Under the pieces are notes generated by a model that did not search any database, was not told the DNA's origin, and saw only the letters and a list, made by a program, of their open reading frames with translations. From Lunularia cruciata (taxonomy: Eukaryota; Streptophyta; Marchantiopsida; Lunulariales; Lunulariaceae), in contig OX419757.1 of assembly GCA_948567375.1 (NCBI GenBank), positions 47,864,001 to 47,928,000 on the forward strand: a DNA stretch of 64,000 nt, in the 5' to 3' direction. Below, piece by piece: positions 21,120-33,424 of the stretch; position 1 is the stretch's first letter, and every line of letters starts with the position of its first letter. The translations under genes were made by a program, and so were the position numbers.

Positions 21120-24053
21120 CTGGTTACTGCTCTGCTAGCATTGTGGTAGCGTTGTAGATGACTCCCTTGTTATAAGTCGGTAGCCTGTATTGAGATCTTA
21201 GGGTAAGGTCCATTCATTATAAGCTTTGTAGACCCTTTAAGGGGTTACCAGTGGCAGAAGGTGACTATTGACCACCAGTTCCTTGTAAGCTCCGCTTTCT
21301 TTTCTTTTGCCCGTTTATCGACAATTTTAGGGTCCGTTCTCTCTCTACTCTCAAACAACAAATTGGTAGCTTAATCTGCTTACTTGTTTCCTGGTGAGTA
21401 GATTAGATTGAAGTTCTCACCATAATCAATCAGCCAATGTTTTATGCCCATTTTCGGACGACGATCGGTTATCTGGAGTCTGGTATAGCGAACGAGTGTA
21501 GTCTGAAGAGTAGTGAACTGAAAGGTTATTCGCACATGAGTCGGCAACTTGGGGCCACGGGGAGATTCAGCAGCTCATTTGTATAATTGATACAAGTCGA
21601 AAAGTAATCTTTATATCCACTCCTCTTTGAGCCTTTCTATTTTGAGGCTTCCAAGCAGTTAATTGACTGATCATGCCAGGCATGCGCATAGTTCATTTAG
21701 TATCTCGACTTCCTGAAAGTTTGATCGCCTCATGCAAATCAGTCTGTCCTTCAATGCATTTCAGGTTTCCGAAAATTTGGAACCGGGTTGGGCTCTTCGT
21801 TTTGGTCTTGTTTAGGTTCTACTTGTCAGGAGCTCATCGCTCACACCTCTGCTATTCTGCGCGTATTTGAAGTTGCCACTGAAGATGATTAGCAGTGCTG
21901 GGCGTAACTGCTGTAATGTTTGACCTATTCTGAGGTGCTATTTCACTAGCTGAGTTGCAGACGTCTTATTAAGTAGTTGCTGGTTGTGGTACAGCATACC
22001 AGTGATTATAGTAATTAAACTGAGAGCCAGTGATTCTTGTATTGACCATCAGATAGACCATAGTGGTTGTGAGGTTCCAGATAGTCAAGTGATCTTGCAC
22101 GCAGAAATAGAAGTCGGTAGGTATAGTATCTCCGGCGCACAAAAGAGTCGGTACTCTCTTCGCCGTTTGGTCTGCCTCAACGACTCCTCCCAGCCACTTC
22201 AACCTTGGTCCTACTCGTTACACACTTTCACGCAACAGATTTTTCCACCGCATGCGGCATGAAGGAATTTCTTGTGGAAACTGTTCGACTTCTAACAAGT
22301 ACCGATTCATCGCAGCGATGGTAGATTTTGTCTAGGTATCCCAAGTTCCTTTGACTAGTCAGATCCCAGATGAGGCTGGAACCGATAGTAGTTCGCATAG
22401 AACAGTGCTACACAAACAATCACCATTTGAGAATAGATGTGGTCTCCTCCCAACACATATCTCGCAAGCATGTGCGCATGAGAAGTTGAATGGGGATGCC
22501 ACAGCAAGTTATGTATATTATCACCTGTTACCCTCTTTAACACCGAAGCATGTCTAGTCGAGGGACCGTTATCACCTCGTTCAGTTTCGTTGCCTCCGGA
22601 CCTCGTGGCACTGTTGCAGTACGGGCCTAGGTTCTGCTTTCATTTGGGCATTCATAGACTACCTGTTTCGATAGGCAATTCTCTAGGATTCCGTTGCATG
22701 TTTCCTTTGTAGAGTGGGATCTGATAGTCATGGGTGGGTGAGGATAGCGGATTCTTTGAACGATTCCTGCACACACCGTTGCCCATATCATTTCAAGTTT
22801 TCTCACACGAAAGTGAGAAATGAAAAGAAAAGAACAGAAATCACGACCAAATGAGAAAAGGAACGAAACTATATGGTTCACTATGTAACATGGTAGATCT
22901 GTCATTACTAGAAGTAAAAGATCTACGTCTACGTGATTTTTAGTACCCGATGTACTTGGCAACCTCGTTACTCCGGTGACTGTTTCTACTGCTTCACTAC
23001 CAATAGATACCTTTGCTTGGTTCTTCCCTAGACAGTATCAATATCCAGTCACACTTTCTACTGGAAGTAAAAGTTGGCATTGTTTTGTTGGAAACCAAGT
23101 GTTGCTGTATGGTATAGCCCCACAGAACTTACAACATGTGGAGAATCTCCAGATTGATACCAACTGACTGAATTTCTCCTTGCATTATAAGATGATTCCT
23201 TGGCGTCACGTATAACCTCTGCTACCCAGGCCCAGAGCTCTTAGGTCTATACTCGTCGAACCCGCACTTGATATTCTTGCAAATGAAATTCCGTTCGCTC
23301 AGTGGTCAAGCACTGTTGCGGAAGGCTGCGAGCGTGCCTTGCTCTTCGTGGTTCATCTGTCTCAGTTGGTCAAGCATCTTAGCAGAAGCCTTTGAGTCGT
23401 GCCTCGCTCCTCGTGGTTCATCGTTCTGCCCGGCGCAAAAATTACACCTTTCATTGATCTCTAAAGTAAGACTGAGTACACTTCATAGCCACATACAGAA
23501 TAGCTGTTTCGGAAATTTTGGATACCAATGGTAAGCTTCGATTTCATAAATTTTGGATTATCCTTCTAATGATAATCACAGCCTCAAATACCGGGTCTGG
23601 ACGCAACCTGTGAACCGTTTGCTCATTTAGTTTTGACCACTATGACGTTTCGATGTCCTGTGCAAATCATTCTTTGAGCAAATCAAATTACTATGAATGT
23701 TAAAACCTTATCGGTTGAATTGCTGATTTAAGCCATATGTCCAAATCTCGAACAAGTAGGTCCAGTGTCTCTCTGTAGTAGTGACGCGCCTTTTCACGTT
23801 ATCTTCCACTTATCACACAACATAATCTCTCTAAACGAATTCTGTTTAATATTGATTCAGGGCTTTTCGATGAGAGGGGTGGTGGTGGGTTGGGTCGAGG
23901 GTGGGGTGGGGTTTAGTTTCTCGAGATGGAGTCTGTCCTCATATGTCCAATATCCGCATCCCCAAGCTCGAGTGGGCGCAGACTGCATATTCAAACATAT
24001 CCATCTAAGTAAAAAGAAGCACATCACACATGTCAGTAAACATGACCCGGAAT
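21120..24053 (+). other. 3' flank of TRAPPC10, no gene seen
   Basis: The 3' untranslated region must begin here, but no clear polyadenylation signal was located. Open stretches of 60 to 110 codons occur on both strands without motifs, repeats or splice-consistent continuation. The only structure noted is an imperfect duplication at 23298-23424. Confidence 0.5.
23298..23424 (+). repeat. imperfect 63-base tandem duplication
   Basis: Copies at 23298-23360 and 23361-23424 share CTCAG(T)TGGTCAAGCA near the start and CTCGTGGTTCATC or CTTCGTGGTTCATC near the end. Divergence is about 20 percent by eye. Confidence 0.7.
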
Positions 24054-24191
24054 TCTTTTAGTTTCGGAAAAAGGCGACCGCGTAGGAAAAATGAAGGATG
24101 GGAAGACCCCATCAAGCCGTACAAGGGAGAGAAAAAAAGGTAACATGAGGCTAAGCCCCAATAGAGTCTATATGAGAAATCTTTTAGTTTC
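24054..24191 (-). mobile_element. 5'-truncated LINE 3' end with 12-base TSD
   Basis: About 114 bases of LINE 3' end (minus orientation, 3' terminus GGTCGCCTTTTTCC at the left) lie between two exact copies of TCTTTTAGTTTC at 24054-24065 and 24180-24191. The same sequence recurs at 24216-24330 (opposite strand), 25023-25401 and 26187 onwards, which defines the family. The duplication proves an independent target-primed insertion. Confidence 0.85.
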
Positions 24192-24215
24192 CAACCGCCT
24201 GCCTCTGTCAGATAG

Positions 24216-24330
24216 GTAGATTTCTCGTATAAACTCTATTGGGGCTTAGCCCCATGTTACCCTTTTTGTCTCTCCCTTGTACGGCTTGATGGGGTCTTCC
24301 ATCCTTGGTTTTTCCTACGCGGTCGCCTTT
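24216..24330 (+). mobile_element. LINE 3' end fragment, opposite orientation
   Basis: This is the reverse complement of the fragment at 24066-24179, covering the same last 110 or so bases and ending ACGCGGTCGCCTTTC. Together the two form an inverted repeat of about 110-base arms around a 36-base spacer. I found no convincing TSD of its own. Confidence 0.8.
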
Positions 24331-25011
24331 CTCTCCCTCTCTCCGTGCTCTGCTAAAGTTTTGCTACAGTTGGTATAATTGATTAAGAGGACGCTGGACC
24401 CATCCTATCTCTAGTCTGCGACCATCGCTATGATGGAAGGACCTAAAAATAAGGCTGTGGTAAGACCCACGAGGTTTGGATGGAGAGTGGGATGGGGAAG
24501 AGGGCAAACACGGCTCTTCCGATTTCCCACATCATCTCTACCAATGGATAGCCTCCAGGTGGCTACAGCTTTCACGGCATGTCCTATGCAAGCAGTGTAC
24601 GTGGCCATGACTGTACATCCACGTCGACGCACATGGCCTGACTGACGCCGGCGGGTGACCCTGTCACGGAGCTGTGGGATAAGGTATGTCATGCAACCGG
24701 GTCCGTCGTTTGGTGTGATCTGTCAGGACCTGGTCCGTCCCAAGGGCTTTCACAAGCCGACCTCACCCGAACATTTCTCACTGACTACGCTTTGGGAAAT
24801 TTGGCCTGGCCCGGAAGAGCATCTTTCGGATTCGACGATTTTGAAATAGGCTACAAGGTTGACCTGCGCAGTAACCGCCAGACTGTTTGGTCATTGCACT
24901 CTTTGCACACTTTTCCGTAAATGCCAAAATTAGTGTTAATTCCTAAATAGTGTCGTCCACATTAAGAGAGATTTTGAGAAGAAAATATACTCTGTTGATG
25001 TTTGCTTCATG
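24331..25011. other. unassigned interval
   Basis: No gene, repeat or terminus recognised. Moderately GC-rich up to about 24900, then AT-rich. Confidence 0.4.
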
Positions 25012-25412
25012 TTTAACTTATGAAGAAAGAAGGCGACCGCGTAGGAAAGACGAAAGATGGGAAGACCCCATCAAGCCGTACAAGGGAGAGACAAAAAAGT
25101 AACATGGGGCTAAGCCCCAATAGAGTCTATATGAGAAATTTGCCCTACCGCACCTAAGATAACCAAGCTATACAAGTCATACTATCTATATACAACTGGA
25201 GCATGCGAAGAAGCATCACCTAATGTGATTGCTTTCCTATAGATTGCACCAACCACTGTCCTTTGTAGAGCAATGGCCACACGTTGTCTAAAATATACTA
25301 CAAAATATGAGAGTGAGAGTAGTACCCCTGACGCCTAACATGATAAGCTCTTGTGCACTCTCTGACAAATGTGTCAAAAACTTAACTTAATTTAACAAAA
25401 ATTTAACTTATG
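25012..25412 (-). mobile_element. 5'-truncated LINE copy with 11-base TSD
   Basis: A 379-base minus-orientation LINE 3' end lies between exact copies of TTTAACTTATG at 25012-25022 and 25402-25412. It includes the shared 110-base tail and the end of the LINE reading frame, and is clearly related to 26187-26540. The family tail has no poly(A). Confidence 0.87.
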
Positions 25413-26186
25413 TATAAAAAATTGTGGGAATATGCTTAGAGCGTCATAAGACCATTTATACCGTTCTGGAAACTAATCCTATTTAAGTTCTTCAGATTAA
25501 AGTTTCATTTTCAAATTGAAGCCAAAGGGGTTGGAATCTAAGACCCTATACATCATCATCCTTCATGTTAATCTATTATTCTATAGTGTTTTGTGATTTA
25601 TTTCACAAAATTTAATGAATTAAATTTATAGATTTTACCTTGATGTTCCTTCTATTTTCACTGCTTTTATGCATTTCATGTTTAATTTTAATCAACACTT
25701 ATTCATGTTTTGATCAACACTAATTGATCAAAATAGTGTGGAGTTTGAATTAGTGTAGTACTGTCAACCACAATAAAAAGTGAGGAAAATGATCCAAAAA
25801 ATCACTATATGCAATTTATATTATCTATACTAACTAGAGAGAAGAGTGCACGCTCATGTTTGTCAAACTTTAGTCACTCAACAAGTAAAATCTCCTCATT
25901 GTCTCCACTTTTGACAGAATTTGATATAATAGCTGCCTATTTTGGAAAATTTTAGTTCTCCTTTACTTATCAAGCTGATTCTTGTGATTAGTACGGAATT
26001 CTTGAGTCAAATTATTGGAGGTACTCCAAATCCTAGAATATTAGTGAAAGCATACCAAGGTTTAGTGAAAGTAAAACTTTCACTAAAATTTTCTGTAATT
26101 GTTTTAGTAATCACTATATATGGCTCACTTTTTCTCTTATATGACGGATAAGATTCCACTAATTGACAAGATGAATCAAAAAGGAG
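25413..26186. other. AT-rich interval without features
   Basis: About 770 bases of AT-rich DNA. Short open stretches on both strands have no motifs. Confidence 0.4.
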
Positions 26187-27476
26187 AAAGGCGACCGCGT
26201 TGCAAACACAAAGGATAGGAAGGCCCCATCTAGCCGTATAAGAGAGAGACAAAAGATGTAAAATGGGGCTAGGCTTCAATAGTATTGATATGAGAGATCT
26301 GCCCTAAGGCACCTAAGATATCAGAGCTATGCAAGTTGTTAGGTCTACAAACTACTTGAGCATCCAAAGAAGCATCACCTAGTGTGATTGCTCTCTTATG
26401 GATTGAACCAACCAATGCTCTTTGTAGAGCAATAGACACATGTTGTCTAAAGTATGCTACAAAGTATGAGAGTGAGGGTGGTACCCCTTGATGTCTAATA
26501 TGATAAGCTCTTGTGCACTCCTTGACAAATGTGTCAACCATTGTGTCCACCACTCCATATAACTCCAAGGCTAGAGGAACAAAGAGGTGACCTTGTTGCA
26601 TACCCTTATACTTGGAGACCTTGTGTGTTGCTGCTCTGCTTGCCACCCATCTAGTAGGATAAGTAATCACTCTCTTGCTCCATTAAGGGTGCAAGCTCTA
26701 AGCATATGCTGACACTATTGCTCCATCAAGGAAGATTACAAACCTTTGGTCCAATTTGATGGTAGTGAAGCAAAGGATAGAAGGTCCTCCCGTGCCTATG
26801 AGAATAGACCATCTCTCATTTGCCACAATAACACATGGAGAGAAAAGGATCTTTGCTCCATCTTGGTCATATATGTCTCTAAAATTGACCTATCAATAAC
26901 CACAAAATGGGAGGAAAGTAGAGGTGCCAAGAGAGCCAACTACCCAAAAATGCTATAGGTACTATCTCCTCTATAAATAATATGCTTTTGTCCAAGAGTG
27001 GTAGAGATGTCTATCTACATGCTAACTCTCATGTGACACATTCAATGTCCTTGGTTTGATGATATCACCAAAGACTCCCATAATTCTCTTATCAAAAGCT
27101 CTCAAACATGATAGGAATGTCAAGGAAGAGAGAATCATGCGGACAAGGTAAGTCAATTGACAGGCAATGCAAGAGGAAGTATACCAAATGCCATCTGTGG
27201 ATCTCCTAGTAGAGGAAGGTATCTACATGGAGAATATCCTCTACAAGAGTAGTCTCTAAAAAGCATGTGACAAAATCCTTGGATCTTATTGGCACTCCAA
27301 GAATATATAGTCCATTTGTAGATGTGATATACCCCTTTGGGAGCTCAAAGCGTGGAGGCATACCTAAAGGAGACCATGCTTTGCACTTTGATACTTTGAT
27401 TCTCAAGCCTACAAGATGTAGCTTGGTAGACAAGTGATCAAAGGCTTGCCTAATTTGATCTATGGGGCTCATGATG
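26187..27476 (-). mobile_element. LINE, C-terminal RT region and 3' end
   Basis: Minus strand. 27206-27472 encodes the region just after the catalytic site of a LINE reverse transcriptase (DQIRQAFDHLSTKL, KVSKCKAWSP, LGVPI). 26269-26670 encodes the C-terminal block with FVPLALELYG, followed by the 110-base family tail ending near 26187. The upstream RT half lies at 37615-38290. The two halves were separated by the gypsy element at 27477-37609, and the frame joins across the TSD. Confidence 0.8.
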
Positions 27477-27966
27477 CATAAAAGACCAAGGCCAAGGAGA
27501 GAAATAGGAGAATGGAAGACCTGAGTGGGAGATCATATTGGGACGCTTGAATGGGGGAAAATCTGAATGCCTAGCATGAGCTTGGGATTTAGTATTTATA
27601 GAGAACATACAAGGCTCTTGAGAAACTTCTCAAGAATCTTCCTAAAGTTTCCTTCTTGGAGTGCAAGCCAAGTTAACCAAGAAGCGTCTCAAGAAGCTTC
27701 ATTCTAGAAGATACCTACTTGGCATGCAAGCTAAGCTAGTTAGAAGCTTCCCAAGAAGCTTCCTTCTAGAAGCTACCTACTTGGAGTGCAAGCTAAGCTA
27801 GCCAGGAAGCTTCTTCCTAGAAATCACCACTTGGCGTGCATGTTACCCAATACTTTGAAGATACTAAGTAGCTTTTGAGATACTTCTAGAATATTCTAGG
27901 CTGATTTGGCCTATTTGCTACTTTTTTAGCCTTGACTAAATTGTTGGTAAAGTTTATTTTGTTACA
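27477..27966 (-). repeat. 3' LTR with heat-shock-element-like repeats
   Basis: 490 bases, starting TGTAACAAAATAAAC on the minus strand. It is full of GAAGCTTC-type palindromes (27610-27830) and the block CTTCTAGAATATTCTAG (27883-27899). The latter contains alternating nGAAn/nTTCn pentamers as in a heat shock element. A TATA-like TATTTATA lies at 27593-27600. Adjacent bases 27967-27980 (GATGGGGGAATA on the minus strand) are the polypurine tract. Confidence 0.87.
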
Positions 27967-27999
27967 TATTCCCCCATCGCTAGTTGGTGATGTCTTCAT

Positions 28000-29200
28000 C
28001 ACCATTGAAGCTTCAAACTCCTAGATGGCCATTTGTGCATTCTAGAGATGAGAAAGAGGCTCCCAAATGGCATCGTGAAGAGGATACCCTTTCCAAAGGA
28101 CTTTGTACTTTATATGTTGCTGGTGGGGTGGCCTTGTTGAATGTAGCAATGCACAAGGATACGATCAACTTCATATGCCTCATGATCATTGATAGGGATG
28201 GGAGGAGGAGGAGGTTGGATGCAAAGGGAAAAAAAGATGGATTAGGAAGAAAGGGTTTCAACTTGGAAACATGAAAGATAGGGTGGAAGTGTATATGACA
28301 AGGCAAGGCAAGTTGATAAGCAATAGGAGAAATGATTTAGGTGACATCAAAGGGCCCTATCCAATTAGGAGCAAGTTTATAGACTTGGGTATCAAATGGG
28401 AGGGGTAGATTACTAGAGGAGAGCATAACCTTATCACCAAGTTGAAAGGTGAGATCACAACAATGTTGGTCCGCATAATGGTTTTGACAATTTTGAGCAA
28501 CAAGGAGATGAGATTTGGCTTGTTAGAGGGATTAGGATATGGTAGTCAAGAAGGTGGAAATATGAGGGACATGAGATGGAGGAGGAGAAAGTAGAGAATC
28601 AAGAACAAGTGGGTCTTGACCAAAATTAAGGAAAAAAGGAGAGAATCCTATGCTTGCATGTTTGTAATTAGTATATGAAAACTCAGCAACTACAAGACAT
28701 TCATCCTAGTTGGTATGGTGAACTTTGATGAAGACATGAAGCATATCCTCCAAGGTGCAATTTGCATGTTCAATTTGTCCATCAATTTGAGGATGATAGG
28801 ATGTGGACAAAGCAAGCTTGGTGTAGAGTATTCTGGAAGAGTGCTTGCTAAACTTTTCCAATGAATTGAGGATCACAATCAAAGATGAGTACACAAGGCA
28901 TCCCATGATGCTTGAAGATATTTTCAAATAGATTTGTGCCAATATTGGAGCATCCATGATATCAAAGATTGGTGCCAAATGGATTTGCTTACTAAGCTTA
29001 TCCACAAACACCACAATTGCTATATGACCTTGCTTTGTCTTGGGCAAGGATATGATCAGATCTAAGCTCACATGTTCCTATCAAGCAGATAGGATGGGAA
29101 GTGGTTGAAGGAGTCCACTCAATTTTTGGTTGTTGGCCTTGTTACATTGATAGCTCGCACAAGATCAAACAAACTCTCAAACATTTTGTGTCATGTTAGT
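28000..29200 (-). pseudogene. integrase and C-terminal tail of the HSE-LTR gypsy
   Basis: Minus strand. SLDLIISLPKTKQGH and VFVDKLSK (about 28960-29070) mark the start of the DDE core. HPQIDGQIEHANCTLED (about 28740) marks the third-acid block, with the usual Glu retained in the IEHAN position. IHFHPIFHVSKLKPF (about 28270-28300) is the typical C-terminal block. Stops and frameshifts break the reading frame. Confidence 0.85.
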
Positions 29201-29539
29201 CCACCACCATTGGCATTGGAGTGTACCCAATGTCTTGTCCACACCCATGTGACCAACAATTAGTAAATCATGGGCTTCTTAAAGGTGCACAAGTCAAAGT
29301 TCACCCTTGGCTGGAGCATAGATTTGGTTCTCACAAAATAGAAAGCCTTCCTGAAGGAAAAGGTGTTGTAATCCTTGTTGCATGTTTCAAGACAACCTTG
29401 TACTATCTGAAAGAAGGGATATTTTGCTAGCCTAAGCTATCCTAAACTCAATTTAGACTTTAGAGTCAACTAACACCGTCATAATTGCCACCGTGATGAG
29501 AGGAGGAGACTTCAAATTAGGTCATTGTGATAGGGCATC

Positions 29540-29800
29540 AAGGATGACATGGAACCAATTGGGTTTGTACTCAAGTTTGATATCAAAAAATTGTAGTTGT
29601 TCCTCCCATCAATGATGTTGACTCTTCATGTGTTCCAAATATAATGTTTACAACAAGGGTTTGTGATTGGTTTGCATGATTACTTGTTTCCCCAAGAGAT
29701 AATACCTCTATACCTTGGTGGCATATACCATTGTTAGTTGTTTCCAATCTTGAGCAGAGTAATTCCTTTTTGTGGTGTTTAGTTAGCAAGACACAAAGGA
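29540..29800 (-). pseudogene. RNase H of the HSE-LTR gypsy
   Basis: Readable blocks on the minus strand are DWKQLTMVYA, YYLLGKQVIM, TNHKPLL and KLEYKPNWFHVILDALSQ. The usual Asp of the TDHKPL block is Asn, a G to A change. Confidence 0.75.
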
Positions 29801-30049
29801 AATGGGATGTAACCTATATGGAAATTCTTGTTGCAACACAACTCTAATGGCAAAGTTAGAAGCAATGAAATCAACCACACAAGGTAGTTGCAGGTCATCT
29901 AGTTGAAGGATGGGTCTTGAAGACACCATATGTTTCAGCCTTTGGAATGCTTTTGCATGCTTGGTGGTCCACTAAAAGCTTGAGTTCTTTCCAAGAGGTT
30001 GGTCAATGTGTGGCTACATGAGCATAGTAGTGGAACCATCAATAAAGAC

Positions 30050-30780
30050 TTGCCAATCCATTCAATGCCCATACTTCTATGGCATCCTTCAAAGTAGGCA
30101 AATCAGTAATAGCCTTGATTTTCTCCTCTTCCATCTTAATTCTCTTTGATGAGATCTTTGGATTCAAGAAGGTAACTTTCTTCTACCAAAAGACACACTT
30201 TGACTTCTTGTAGTGACGTAGTTGTCTTAGGACTTCTCGCATGTGATTTGTGTGCTTTGCCTCCATCTTGCTATAGATCAAAATAGCATCCAAAAATGCC
30301 ACCATGTATTGATCCAATAGCCCATCCAACACCCAATGCAATTGATCCATGAAGATCGCTAGAGCATTAGTGAGCCCAAAAGGTAGAACTCTCCACTCAA
30401 AATGCCCATACCTTGTACAAAAGGAAGTCTTTTGCACATCCTTTCTTTCAATGGGAATCTGCCAATAGCTACTTTGAAGATCCAACTTGGAAAAGTATCA
30501 TGGTCTACTCAATTGATCTAGAAAGTTATCAATTTGAGGCAAGGGATATGCATTCTTCATTGTTTGTTTATTGAGGCCACAATAATCAATACAAAAGCAA
30601 AGTCATCTATCCTTCTTTGGAACAAATAGTATTGGTGCTCCCCAAGAAGATGTACTATATGATTTGAAATCTTTCTCCAACAACTCCATCAGTGTTGTTC
30701 AAAGCTCATCCAACTCCTTTGGTGAGAGCCAATAGGTTGATCTACTCATTGGATTATTTTTGGCAATAACTCAATCTTTG
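30050..30780 (-). pseudogene. reverse transcriptase of the HSE-LTR gypsy
   Basis: Minus strand 30183-30485 is open for 100 codons with [29 protein letters not shown] and MVAFLDAILIYS. The catalytic Asp-Asp is Asp-Ala, so this copy would be inactive even without its stops. Flanking blocks upstream to about 30780 are weaker. Confidence 0.87.
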
Positions 30781-31097
30781 AAGGGCATACCACAATTGGA
30801 AGGTAATCCCTTAGGCAGATCATTTGGGAACACATCTAAAAACTCCTATAATATTTGATCAACCATTGCTTGATGAGGTTTTTATCCCTCCTTAGATTCT
30901 TCATGTGCAATCGGCTTGATCCACTTTGCAAAAATAGACTTATCTTCCTCCAAAGCTTGCTCTATGGTTGCTTTATTGATAAAATTTCCATCTTGGGACT
31001 AACTGTCCTTAGATGTCTTACTCAAAGGTGCCAAACAACCTAATCAAAGATTTCTATGTTGGTGTTGTACTTGAATTTGTCGATAGATCCAATCAAA

Positions 31098-31439
31098 TTA
31101 AACCTTATGATGTTCAAGCCAAGGCAAACCTAGAATAACACCATAGTGTAGAGGTGTCACTACAAACCTCATACACTCAAAATACTCTTTCCAAATCTTG
31201 AATGTAATAAGATGTGAGGTACGGAATGTAAAACCCTTTCTACCATCCGCCATCATCATCAATCTATTTCCAATTATTGGCTTGATAGGAATACTTAATT
31301 CCTTTGCTAATTGCATAGACATGCAATTCTTTGAACTTCCAAAATCCACCAAAATCCAACAACCATGATCAAATATTATACCTTGCAAGTTAACCAAACT
31401 TGCATAGGTTGAGCCTTCAATCTCATTGGAACTAATCAA
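31098..31439 (-). pseudogene. aspartic protease of the HSE-LTR gypsy
   Basis: This open frame of 113 codons carries WILVDFGSSKNCMS, a retropepsin active site in which the usual D-[ST]-G is D-F-G. It also has LITFKIW and the VILGLPWLEHH block that ends gypsy proteases. It cleaves the Gag-Pol polyprotein when active. Confidence 0.82.
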
Positions 31440-31559
31440 GTTCCCAATATGTAGTTCAAATCTCCTATTGGGATTTCTTATTTTGTGGATCGTTTTGCTT
31501 CACAACCTCCATCTAGGCAATTTGTTGAGGTCACCCATTCTTGAATGGACATTCATCAA

Positions 31560-31640
31560 TACAATACCTAATTTGGTGATAGTAAAAGCAACCACTATTT
31601 TGTTGCAAACTTTCTCTATTTGCAGTGCCAAGTGGTCTCT
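31560..31640 (-). pseudogene. Gag zinc knuckle remnant
   Basis: Minus strand reads GCFYYHQIRYCIDECP. The CX2CX4HX4C spacing is kept, but the second Cys and the His have become Tyr. This lies upstream of the protease as expected. Confidence 0.55.
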
Positions 31641-31715
31641 ATTGGATGATATCAATCTCCATTGGTGTTGGCTCCTCTATACATGTGTGGTGTATTGGTA
31701 GGTCTGGTGAAGGTT

Positions 31716-32383
31716 TGTGAGCAGGCCTGTCTCTCACTCAAGATGAACCTCTGATGGTAGCACACCATGGAGTAAGAAGGCAAGGAACCACCAACTCCAT
31801 CATACTCCTCCAAGACTCAAGACATTGCTCACTAAAGAACTCAATGAGATAGTGATAGTTGCAAATGAAAGGATGATGAGTACATACTCACTCCTTGTTT
31901 ATATACTTGTGAAATAGTTCCATACTAAAGTTACTATTTACTACAATAACTCAAGTTACTAGGCTAAAAGTCAAGTAAAGTCAAAAATTTCAAAGGAATA
32001 TCCATTCATATGGGCATATTCTACCAAGCATATGATCTTATCTTGACCTAACCACTAAGTCAAGGATTCTTTCACATAGGCTATCCTTGGACTATAGAAG
32101 AATCCAAAACAAAAAGGCTTGCGGGCCCAAGAGTTCTCAACTCTTTCCTCAAAGCCAAATACCTAGGAAAAACCAAGTCAACACATTAGAATCCAAAATA
32201 GTGGTGCTCATGTTTTCCACTTCCTCTAAAGTAAGGTCCCCACTATCTTAGCTATGACTAACTTTAGCTAATTATGACTAATGTGGAACTATCCTTTATC
32301 TCTATATAAATAAAATCTCTCAAGTATTTGTAATACCAAGCTAAATATCACAATACCACACACATGCACAAATGAGTGTTACA
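31716..32383 (+). repeat. solo LTR of the 690-base-LTR gypsy family
   Basis: 668 bases matching the LTRs at 44943-45632 and 52079-52768 (same plus-strand start TGTGA and end GTGTTACA). It is flanked by GGTT on both sides (31712-31715 and 32384-32387), a 4-base TSD. No internal sequence is present. It interrupts the gag region of the HSE-LTR element. Confidence 0.92.
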
Positions 32384-33012
32384 GGTTGAGGTTGAGACAA
32401 AGTTGTTGCAACCAAGGAATCAAAATGCTCAACCAATTGCATGGCTTCTTCCAAGTGTTTTGGCTCTTATATAATAACCTCCAATTTGGTTTGTGACTTC
32501 AGGTCCCTCACAAATTGATCCAAAGCTTCACCTTTGAGGATATTTGGAATTTTCATAATGGTGTTTTGGAATCGCATGATATAGCTTCTTATATAGCCAA
32601 TCTACTTCAACTCTGCCAATCTATCTCATGCGGCTTGTGTGGCATTTATAGTCTGGAATTGCCCAATTATTACACTTGAATTCTTCCCATGTCAAGATTG
32701 GTGCAATAATTTGCCATTCAGCTTGCTCTACTTGGAACTACCACCATAACTTTGCCACTCTATCCAAGTTTGAAGCCAAGAGGATTTGTTTTTGTTCATC
32801 TTGAAGATTTTTAGCTTTAAAATAACATTCATATTCAAACAAAAAATTCTCTATTGCACCTTGGAGACTCTTGCCTTCAAATACCTTGGGCTTTGGAAAT
32901 CAGATTTGCTCTTCTCCTTCTTGAAATAATACTCTCTACTTGTTTTTGTAGTTGATGATCTTGTTCTTCCAACAATCAAGTAAGGTGCTCAATTTGCTGC
33001 TACATGAAAATG
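32384..33012 (-). pseudogene. gag of the HSE-LTR gypsy (broken)
   Basis: Minus-strand pieces such as ENFLFEYECYFKAKNLQDEQ, QILLASNLDRVAKLWW and PILTWEEFK follow the layout of a Retrotrans_gag domain. Stops are frequent. The 3.8-kb solo LTR lies immediately upstream in element orientation. Confidence 0.6.
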
Positions 33013-33397
33013 TGTGGCACACACATTTTTTGTTTTCTTTTTGAATTTGGAAGAAGAAGTGTATAGAGAAGTCAAATTGCGCCTATATGGCCAAAGAAGG
33101 CAAAGAAAAGTGTCCTTGGGATGAAACCCGAGGTAACATGGCTTTGGGTCATAAGGGGAGGTACTCGGTATTGCCCTCTTAGCATACAACCCAAAGTAAG
33201 GAGTCTTCATATTGGGGGTGCTCAACCCGAGGCAAGGACAATGTAACAACTTTCCTTTGGGGCGAGACATTCAAGAAGGGACCGTTCAAAAATGGCGGTC
33301 ATACGCATGAAGGACACTTGACAGTGATAGAAGCATGCAAGTGGTGTGATTTCTTGGTAGAAACTCGAATTGAAGAAAGACAAAGAAGGCGCAACTC

Positions 33398-33405
33398 TAT
33401 AAAAA
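33398..33405 (+). promoter_or_regulatory. TATA-like box 1 in giant LTR
   Basis: TATAAAAA, about 27 bases before the first ATG (33425) of the LTR coding region. The same CTCTATAAAAAT context is conserved at 62705-62716 in the youngest copy. Confidence 0.55.
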
Positions 33406-33424
33406 TTGGGCTAAAGACAAAGCA

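Noticed and set aside
22627-22962. 111-codon minus-strand frame downstream of TRAPPC10
   Set aside because: No motif, low-complexity stretch inside, no splice-consistent neighbours; not supported as a gene.
27600-27850. CRISPR-like array of short palindromic repeats
   Set aside because: Spacing is irregular, the units are diverged and shared by all LTRs of one retrotransposon family, and the genome is eukaryotic.
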